The notes below the pieces were generated by a model that worked only from the letters and a program-made list of their open reading frames with translations, searched no databases and was not told the DNA's origin. Of a DNA stretch of 64,000 nt, positions 56,038 to 64,000 are shown piece by piece. The DNA comes from Edaphochlamys debaryana (taxonomy: Eukaryota > Chlorophyta > Chlorophyceae > Chlamydomonadales). The stretch lies in the NCBI GenBank assembly GCA_016858145.1, contig JAEHOE010000007.1:992001-1056000 (forward strand), in the 5' to 3' direction. A program made the position numbers and the translations under genes. Every line of letters begins with the position of its first letter. The stretch's first letter is position 1.

Positions 56038-56537
56038 AGCCACCAACCGCCAACCGCCGACAACCTTCAACCGTCTCCCACCTCCACATGCCAACTGATT
56101 GATGGAGCGCTGAGGCTGCCGCCCGAGTCTATCGCTGCGGGCACATGTATGCTGAGTTCCTGAGATGGCTAGCGGCTGGGGATGGTTGGGTAGCAAGGGG
56201 TTTTGTCGGTACCAGTTTTGCGGGTGACGGGGCTTTGGTGATTGCGCGCCAGGGAAGCGACCAGGCGGCAGATGGATTGGGATTGAAGCATGGGTTGACC
56301 ATTGCCGGGCAAGTGGGGACAGTTCCCATGACCTGACCGCGTGAAGATCTTGAAGCTCTTGTCTTGGCTTCAACGCTACTGACTGTCACGCATCTGCCCT
56401 TGCTTCTGGCTGGGCCTTGGACTTCCTTCCCTTCTGGGCGCTGACACTTACCCCGATTGCGCGTGACCGGGCTACCGGGATGCATGCATGGGCTCAACAC
56501 CCGCCGCGAGAGAGGGTGGCGTCGTTCTTGACGCGTC

Positions 56538-56542
56538 TGTAA
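56538..56542 (+). terminator. TGTAA polyadenylation signal of hydrophilin copy B
   Basis: Same position relative to the stop as the motif of copy A. Confidence 0.6.
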
Positions 56543-56667
56543 CACTACACAGTTGCCTCTTATTGGTCTGTGTCCCGCAGTCCCATCTTGTATCGTGAGG
56601 GCTTTGCCTTCAATTGCCCTTGTCCTCCACGTAGAAGGTTGAGAGGGGCACGGCTCAGAGCAGATTG

Positions 56668-56672
56668 TTACA
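56668..56672 (-). terminator. TGTAA polyadenylation signal of the DEAD-box helicase gene
   Basis: TGTAA on the minus strand about 330 bases past the helicase stop. Confidence 0.5.
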
Positions 56673-57000
56673 CGCAGGTCCCCTGAACCCAAGCAGCAGA
56701 GCGCAGTCCCCATCCTTGCGAGTAGGAGTGCTGTGTGAGTGAAGTGTCGGTGTGCATACACAGCCTGCTGCACCAGCGGCTGGGCCACCATGCAAGACCA
56801 CCGTTCTGCTATTAACCCCATCCACAACAACGCCCTAATCCTTCAGGTTCGACGGTCCTGCAACCCACGCTTGCCGAGGACGCGCACACCTCATTCCTCC
56901 TCAGAACCTTCAACCTGCCTGAACCCTATTGCCCTCCACCCCTTCGTGCTTAAGAGGTCACAACCCATCCCTCAGCCCTCACGCCCCGCATCCCCAAGCG

Positions 57001-60000
57001 CTAGTACCGCCTCGCCCCTCGCCCACCGATGTTGCCGCCCCTTCTCCCCACGTCCCTGCCCCCCCGCGGCCGCTCCTCCCTCTCCTCCTCTCCCCCCTCG
57101 TCCCCCTCCCCCGCCTCCCCTTGCCCATCCCCACCCACCTCCCGCCGCGCCCTCTCCCTCTCCCGCCCTCTCCCCTCCGCCCTCCCCTCCACGCCCTCCC
57201 CCTCCTCCTCCCCCTCCTCCCTCCGCCCGCCGGCCTCCGCCACGGGCAGGCCCCTCGGCACGAACACGCCCCCCGTCTTCCGCATCTTCTTGGTGAACGA
57301 CCTGGCCCGGCTGAACGCGGCCTCCAGGGGCACCCCCTGTTCCACGTAGTCCCGCAGCACGTCCACCAGCGGCCGGTTGCGGTCGCGGAAGAGGCTGGTG
57401 ACGCGGCCCTCCCGCCCGGCGCGCGCGGTGCGGCCGATGCGGTGGATGAAGTCGATGGCGTTGGGCGCGAAGTCGGCCTGCGGGAGGGGGGGGGAAGCGG
57501 GGGTGTTTGTTGCTGAGCGGGATCGCGCGGGGAGCGGGGGAGGGTGTGGGGCGTACTTGAGGCGTGGGGAGAATGAGCGTGATGAGCGTGCGTGGCCATG
57601 GGGGGTGCGCACGCAGGGTTTACACCGCCCGGCTCATATCCGGCTGCCACCCTAGCCAGGCTTTCGCCCTACCCTCCGCCCTGGCCTCATTCCGCCGCCT
57701 TGGCCTCTTGCCCCTCGCCCTCGCATCCCTTCCTCCTCCCGCCCCTTCTTTCCCTCCTCCCGCCCCTTTCCCTTCCCTCCCTCCCCTCCTCCCCCCTTGC
57801 AGCCCACCTGGATCACGTGCCCAATGTCCGCCACGTCCAGCCCCCGCGCCGCCGCGTCCGTGCACACCATGACGGTGCCCTGCCGCGAGCGCAGCGCCTC
57901 CAGCGCCGCCGCCTGGTCCGACACGGGGCGGCTCTTGTGGTACACCACGTGCGGCACGCCGCCGCCGGTCAGCACGTGGGACACGTTGTCGGCGGCGGCG
58001 CCGTCGCCCGCGAACACCAGCGTCTTGCCCTGCCGCGCCGCGTAGGCGGGGTCGGAGCGGATGGCCTCGAGAAGCGTGGGCGCGAAGGAGTCGTCGGTGA
58101 CCTGTTCCAAGGCAGGGGCGGGGCGGTTGGGGGGAGGGGGGGTCGGCAGCGCAGGGGTGAGGTGCGGCGTTGGGGTGCGGTGGGAGACGGGCGGTGGGGG
58201 GTCCGGGGTGGGCGCAGTGCCAGTCCGCAGCACCTGAGACGCTCGTCGCAGCGGACCCCCACGTATCACGCGCCCACCCTACGCATCCTAAACACACTTT
58301 ACACCCCAGCCCTCTCCCCCTGAGGAGCAACCGCATACGCCCCTCCCTCCACACGCCTCCACTCCGCACCACCCACCTCGTGCCACACGTGCGCGACGCT
58401 GGGCTTGCTGGTGTGCAGCAGCTCGGTGGAGACCCACTCCGCGTCCGGGTGCGCCTTCTGGATCATGGATCCCACATCAGAGTACGTCACGGCCGGCATG
58501 GTGGCGGCGGCGTAGATGTACTGCCGCCGCCAGTACGGGCCGTACTTGGCGTCGGGGTCCAGCGGCCGCTCGGGGCGGTACCCCTCGGCCAGCATCGCTG
58601 GCACGCCGCCTGCGGGGGGTCACGAAACAGCGAACTGCTTACAGCATATACCCTCACCAGGATAGCCTTCAACCCTTACTAGCGACGGCTCCAGCTCCAC
58701 CCTACGCCGCCCTAGCACCCCGCTTGCATGCACCGCAGCACACGTGCCTCCACCTCCAACAGGACCGCAAGGATGCTGACCCAATGCTGACTCACCCCGC
58801 CACCCCGCCACTTGCAGCGGCCGCGGCAGGCGGTCGTACTGCCCCTTGTCCGTGATGCCCAGCTCGGGGAAGAGCACCGCCTCCACGCGCCGCCGGTCGC
58901 CCACCTTGAACATCTGCAGGGGGGAAGCCAGCGGGGCGGGGCGGGGGGCAGTGAGATCAGATACCGTACGCCACAGCGAGGTTAACGCAGAGAGGAGCCA
59001 GCGAGGGGGGCCCGGCAGGGTGGCGCTTGGGGTGAGTGGGGTGAGGAGGCGGGAAGTGGCCATGGCGGGGAAAGCACGGCGAGCAAGGTCGCCGGACATG
59101 GCCCGAGCCCTGCCCAGCCTGTCCACGCGGGCGACGATGTCGGCCCCTGCTGCGCGTGCTCGTGCTGGGCCGGAAACGCGAGTTAGGCAGAGCACCCTTA
59201 AATGCTACTGCCCTCCCCAATTTCTGCTTGCGATGCCTAAGGGCAGCCGCCCAGCCGCGCCGCATGAGCGCCTGGTCGGCCCACCCCGGTCCCAGCCCTG
59301 CCCCTGGCCCCCACCGTGAGCAGCTTGATGGTGGCCCGGCTGTAGGCCGCCCCCAGCAGCAGGTCCGACTCGTCCAGGATGACGTGGCGCACACGTGTCT
59401 GCGGGATCGGGACGAGCGGCCGCACGTACGCAGGGCGTACACAAGTGAGCGCACGGAAGCCTGCATTTGACCAGCCCCAACCCGTTTCAAGCCATGCCTG
59501 CCAACCCCCCTGCCCTCCCAGCTGGTGTGGGCCTCCGCAGAGCCTCTCCCACACGCCCCCATCCGTCGCAATGCGCGCCTCTTCTCCTTCACCCTGTCTC
59601 ATTCGTCCTCCTCATCCCCTCCCGAACCCGACCCCCTTCCTGCGCCCCACGCGCCTGCAGGCCCTCCTCCGACCAGAGCCAGCCGTAGGCGCCCCCCGAG
59701 TTGTTCAGCAGCGTCAACAGGCCGGCCGGGGTGGCGGCGATGACGTCCGGCGCATCGAAGGGCGGCGGGTTGGAGCTGTTGATGGCAGCGGCCGTCACCA
59801 GCGGCTCGCCATCGGGGCCCCGCAGCGCATTCACGGCTGCCACCACCTGCGGCCAGTGGGGGGGTATACGAAACGAGAAGGCGGGTGGGGTGCGGAGGCA
59901 CGGAAAGGGGCCTGCGAGCACCAAACTTGCGCGGGCCGGCGTGGGGGGCGGCGCGGTGCTATGGTGTAGGCCGCATGCGCGCGTGAGAGCTGGAGCTGGG

Positions 60001-61176
60001 CTGTGAGGCGCTGGGAGCAGGCAGCAGGCAAGGAGCGGGCGAGCGGCCGGAGGTGGGTGGGTGCGGTCCCGCGTTCGCACCTGCTGGCACAGCGTCATGT
60101 TGGGGCAGAGGACCAGGGCGTGGTAGCGACGGGGCGGCAGCGGCGGCGGCGAGCTGCGAGGCACCGCAGAGGGGGAGGCAAGGTCGACCCGACGGCATGG
60201 GCAATGGAGACGCCAGCGCGCATGGCCAGGACAGGAGGGTGCTCCAACCGCTGCCCAGGCACCGGGGCGACTTATGGAAGAGAATGGTTGGACCTTGGCA
60301 CGTATGGTAACAAGGTGTCCCAGCGCCCGGCCGCTGCCTTCAGGCAGTAGGCCGGCCTCTAACCCGCCCCAGGCACGGCTTAGCCGCAGCGGGTGTTGTA
60401 CGCACCTGGGCTCCGCTGCATCGCCGCTGCTGGCCCGCGCCCGCTCCTCCTCCTCCTGCTTCCGCTTGAACTCCTCGATCATGCTCCGCTGCTTCATCAT
60501 GAGGTGCGCGATGGGCACCACGTAGGCCAGCGTCTTGCCGCTGCCCGTCTCTGAGGTGATCACCACGTTGCGGCCACGCAGGATGTGGGGCGCAGCTAGC
60601 TCCTGTGGGTGTGTAGTGGGGTGTGGTGAATTAGGGCACGTGGCGCGCTACATCGGCCCGCAAGCAGGCAGGTTTGGCGGAATGGCGGGTAGTGGTGCTC
60701 GTGGCGGAGGACACTCCGGAGCTGCCCTCGGCCCTGACCTGTGCCCACGGCCCCCTTACCTGCACCCGCGACGGCCGCTCAAAGCCTCCCGTCTCAAGTG
60801 CCTGCTGCAGGGCCGCCGACACGCCCAGCCCCGCGAAGGTGTCATGCTGCGTCGAGAAGAATGCGTCGGTTCCCGACGTCGCCGACACAGCGCTCGCTGG
60901 AGCAAGCCGCGGAAGCTTATTGATGCGAGTCTTGCTGGTTGCGTAGCCTCGTGCCGGTGCGGGGCTCTGCGCCGCCGTTGGGCTCGGAATCGTCCACACA
61001 CTAGGAGTTCGGAAGATAGACGTTGGATAAGAATGCACAGAAATTGTTGGGGCGCAGGCCTGGGCCCTCTGCGCTGCAAGCGGGTGCCTGCATGCCAACA
61101 TTCTTGCAGCTGAGAGCAAGCGCAGCGTCAGTTGACCTGACGCGTGAGTGCATATGCTGGCCATATGCTGGAGCAA
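57001..61176 (-). CDS. Organelle-targeted DEAD-box RNA helicase, RH22-like, 694 aa
   Basis: Exons on the minus strand: 61176-60760, 60602-60406, 60153-60081, 59846-59655, 59398-59315, 58913-58796, 58609-58377, 58101-57808, 57477-57001. Intron 4 uses a GC donor. Motifs in order: Q-motif region FERPSRVQELAAP, motif I SETGSGKT (about 156-163), CPNMTLCQQ in the Ia position, ATPAG, motif II DESD instead of DEAD (302-305), AATMP in the motif III position, KTLVFAGD, TDAAARGLDV, and motif VI HRIGRTARAG. The first 75 residues are Arg/Ser/Ala-rich with almost no acidic residues, like a chloroplast or mitochondrial transit peptide. The insert FVAATLP-like/AEWVSTELLH segment resembles plant chloroplast RH22, which functions in ribosomal RNA maturation. 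The C-terminus is Arg/Gly/Glu-rich, probably RNA-binding. Start may instead be the Met at 61101. Confidence 0.85.
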
Positions 61177-61734
61177 CAGGAACGCACAGAGAGAGAGCTC
61201 CGGCGAAACTCACGAAAACCAGCCGGATCCACAATTGCGACAGCCGGCGTGCTTTCCCGGCCAGCGCCAGGCAGCGGCTGTGGACTCCGGCATACTGTTG
61301 TCTGTACACATAACCCCGCACACACATATGACCTTGGCTTCTGCTGGGGCCTCCGCTCCCGTCTGCGCGTTGACCCACACTCGAACGCTCAAGTCCTGCG
61401 TACACGTCGGCTTGGCCAGCGCGCACAGGAGGCTAGAGCCCAGTAGCTGAGGATGTGTCGCTAGCAGGACGAGAGGATGTCAAGCGTGAGTCGCGGAGCG
61501 AGGTCCGGTGGCCCAGACGCCAGCGATGATGCCCAGCGCGATTGCCCACCAAGAGCGGGTGTTGTGCGTCTCCTTGCAGTATGCTAAACAACAAGGCGCG
61601 ACGAAGCGCCCGGGCCCTGCCGCTGCCACCGAGCGCGGCTCGAGGACATCGTAAGCACGCATGGGTTGCTTGCTTGACCTGGTTGTGAGCATTCCGATGC
61701 GCCTCCTTGCTTAATGCAGTCACCCAACTTGCAG
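61177..61734. other. Divergent promoter region and unresolved 5' end of the last gene
   Basis: A possible first exon of the plus-strand gene is ATG at 61477 to about 61502 (MSSVSRGAR, exit phase 2), but its donor (GTCCGG) is weak. Nothing else recognised. Confidence 0.35.
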
Positions 61735-64000
61735 GAGCTATGCCAGCAAGTATGCTGGCCGGGCCAGCAACGGGTCCAGCGTGAATACGGTCAAGAGCAG
61801 CAAGGATGCCGGCGACCCGGAGCACGAGCAGCCGATATCCGCGGCGGGCGCTTCCCAACGTGACTCTGGGATGTCCATTGCATCGGAGGCGAGGTCAGCG
61901 CAGCTGATGTCCTGTGCTGGTGGTGGCAAGCTGGCGGTCCTGGTGCCGGAGCCCAGTCAGGACCAGGAGAACCTGGTGCCCAACACGCCCAACACCCCTA
62001 CCGTGTCCACTGGGGCGCTAGTCGTGGCAAAGCCGGCTGCGCATCGTGACCCCATGGCCGGCCGCACGGCGTCTGCCAGGGCCCCGCCTACCAGGGCCCC
62101 GCCACCGCCGCCCCCCATCATCGCGAGGTGCTTCGTCCCCATGGGCGGCACGTCAGCAGTGCGTGACCTGGTTCAGGCCACGGGCAACGGCATTGCGGAC
62201 GCACTCAGCGCCAGCTCCAAGAGCCGCAGCTCCACCAAACCACCAGCAACCTGGCGCACACGGTGGGGCGCCGCTTTCGGTAAGGCCACTGCCATGAAAG
62301 CTTGCAGCCACGCCTGAATCCCCCCCTCCGCGCCCCTGCCCCCATCCTTGGCAACCATTCAGGAGCCACCAGCGGACAATGGAGAGCGAGGTGGTGCTGC
62401 GCTTGCGGCTCAAGACGTACGCGAGCGTTGCCGTGCAGGTTGGTCGCGTCATGAGCGGCCAACTCATGCCTCGGATTGTTGTTCTGACAGGGTGACAGGG
62501 TGGCCCTGGACCTGGCCCTGGATCTGGACCTTGCATAGCGGCGGTGCTGCGCCTCCAATGTGCTAACGGTGCTGACGCGTGCGGCCCAACAGGTTGTCTT
62601 CACGGACAGGGCGACCATGCCGGCGGGCATCCGCTTTCACCACGGGGCGGCACCGGCAGGTCCCTACAAGCAGCTCGGGGTTGAAGTGCCCCTCGTGTGG
62701 GACAACGATGTGAAGCTGCGTCAAGCCTTCGTGCTGAACGGGGGAGATCAGCCCATTCAGCAGTACCTGCGGATCACGCTCGTGGGGCACGCCCACCTGC
62801 CCGTCCCAGGTGCGCGCAATCCCTCAACTTCAATCTGAAAGTGCGGCCGCAAGAGCGAGGCACTTGAAGGCCTGCGGCTTCATCACTCGATCTTATTGAG
62901 TCACCAGCTTATCCTAGCCCCACTACAGGAGACTGCATGCCGAACAATCCTGCGTGTGGCCCCCGCTCATGCCATTCCGTTGCAGGCGTTCACGACGTGC
63001 GCTCCTTGGAGGTGGTCGTGCCGGCGGCTGGCCTCTCAACCGTGGCGGTGGTGCCCGCACCCGCGCCGCCGGTCCAGCAGCAGCCGGGCGCACCGCCGGC
63101 CCTCATCATCCCAGCCGGGCCCATGGTCTCGCGCATGACCTCGCCCATCCTCTCGCCGCTTCAGCCCATCCTCAACGAGCGCTACACCAGCCCGGCCGTG
63201 GTTAAGGCCTTGCCTGCCAGGCCGCCGCGCTACGAGCAGGCGACCTCGTCCCACACGGGGACCACAGAGCCCAGCCGCACGGAGGCCAGCCGCCAGGAGG
63301 CGCGGGAGAAGGGAAAGAAGGTGGCCGCAAAGCTGGTTGACACGGCAAGCTCCCGCGCCCTGGCCGCATCCCGGCTGGAGGCGCAGCAGCAGCAGGAGCA
63401 GCGGAGGATGCAGAAGCAGCTATACGAGCCGCTCACCAAGGGCCAGTCCTACCCGGCCCCCAAGGGCAGTTCGGGGCGCATCCACGCCGACGGGGGCGAG
63501 GCGTTCGCACGCTCGCTGATGGGCCTCGGCGCTGCGCCGCCGCCTCGGCTCGCCACCAGTGGGCCTGGCAGCGCGAGCAAGCTGCCTGCTTCGGGAAGCG
63601 CGAGCAAGCTGCCAGGGCCAGGTAGCGCGAGCAAGCTACCGGGCCCGGGGAGCGCGAGCAAGCTGCCGGCCCCAGGCGGCAGCGCCTCCAAGGCCGCCGC
63701 CAGCAGTGCCTTCTCGGACCCCCGCAACGCGGCCCTGGTGGCCTCCGCTGGGAGCACCGGGACGAGCAGCAGCAGCGGTCGGCCGGCAGCGTCAGGGGGC
63801 TCCGCTCCTCTGTCGCGCATCGGCCTGGGGCTGGGCGTGGCCCGCCGTCGGTCGACGGCAGCATCTATGAAGTCTTTCATGTGCCTTCACACGCCTATTC
63901 CTGAGGGCTCCGAGAGCAACCTCAACACGCCCCTGGAGGACCAGGGGAGCACGGGTGCCGTGCGCCCTGGCCTGCGCCCCGCCCTCCTGCTGATGCCGGA
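61735..64000 (+). CDS. Unrecognised Ser/Pro/Ala-rich protein (5' end unresolved, 3' end outside window)
   Basis: Family not recognised. Exons: 61735-62262, 62363-62438, 62593-62809, 62986 to the window end, all phase-consistent; the first begins at an acceptor (TTGCAG) in phase 2, so an upstream exon with the start codon is missing. The first part is Ser/Ala/Pro-rich with ENLVPNTPNTPTVSTG and a PPTRAPPPPPP tract, probably disordered. Residues coded at 62363-63060 look folded: MESEVVLRLRLKTYASVAVQ, VVFTDRATMPAGIRFHHGA, VEVPLVWDNDVKLRQAFVLN, QQYLRITLVGHAHLPVPG, VRSLEVVVPAAG. These alternating strands suggest a beta-sandwich. The rest is low-complexity with a basic helix (EASRQEAREKGKKVAAKLVD) and a nine-residue tandem repeat. 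No signal peptide or membrane span seen. Confidence 0.6.
63561..63695 (+). repeat. 27-bp coding tandem repeat (nine residues, about 4.5 units)
   Basis: AGCGCGAGCAAGCT recurs every 27 bases at 63570, 63597, 63624 and 63651, encoding GSASKLPGP-type units; a partial fifth unit (GSASK) follows. Confidence 0.8.

Larger units (their letters stand above)
54765..56545 (+). repeat. Inverted duplication, arm B
   Basis: Reverse complement of 25380-27165. Includes the upstream region, hydrophilin copy B, its introns and 3' UTR through the TGTAA motif; flanks beyond these points do not match by eye. Confidence 0.75.
56038..57000. other. Convergent 3' UTRs of hydrophilin copy B and the helicase
   Basis: Holds both poly(A) motifs (56538 plus, 56672 minus) only about 130 bases apart. 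No exon recognised. Confidence 0.5.

Overview
This window reads as nuclear DNA of a volvocine green alga (Chlamydomonas or a close relative); that assignment is inferred. The evidence is very high GC in coding sequence with strong G/C third-position bias, genes split into many short exons by small GT-AG introns (three GC-AG donors are needed), TGTAA polyadenylation motifs a few hundred bases past several stops, and long Ala/Gly/Ser/Pro-rich stretches between conserved domains. Bacterial-style reading of long ORFs is misleading here, so I rebuilt genes exon by exon using reading phase across each junction.

Layout. 1-9496: a head-to-head pair of secreted/receptor-type genes, the left one (minus) cut by the window edge, the right one (plus) a complete receptor-like kinase. 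10954-15049 (minus): a secreted protein of RCC1-type repeats, with introns placed at a fixed point of nearly every repeat. 16908-21165 (minus): a large leucine-rich, F-box-like protein. 21650-25093 (plus): an unrecognised coiled-coil protein. 25896-26863 (minus): an Em-like/KGG hydrophilin (LEA group 1-like), copy A. 28760-31899 (minus): a MYND zinc-finger protein with an apparent one-base frameshift. 32630-34926 (plus): an F420-dependent-type NADP oxidoreductase. 35925-39008 (plus): a flavin monooxygenase fused to a DUF6314-like domain. 39607-46146 (plus): HEATR6-like HEAT-repeat protein. 46664-48797 (minus): two tandem divergent members of the hydrophilin family (copies C and D). 49814-53687 (minus): a lamin-tail plus fasciclin secreted protein. 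55068-56037 (plus): hydrophilin copy B, an almost complete inverted duplicate of copy A about 28 kb away. 57001-61176 (minus): an organelle-targeted DEAD-box helicase of the RH22 type. 61735-64000 (plus): start of an unrecognised protein running off the window.

The genes do not form a pathway. Two themes stand out. First, there is a dispersed four-gene hydrophilin family, including a 1.77-kb inverted duplication carrying promoter, gene and 3' UTR, with an intact alternative last exon in one copy and a frameshifted one in the other. Second, introns repeatedly contain extra copies of the exon end or splice site next to them (RCC1 gene, coiled-coil gene twice, FMO gene, fasciclin gene, hydrophilins), suggesting that local duplication of splice-site-bearing segments is generating decoy or alternative exons here.
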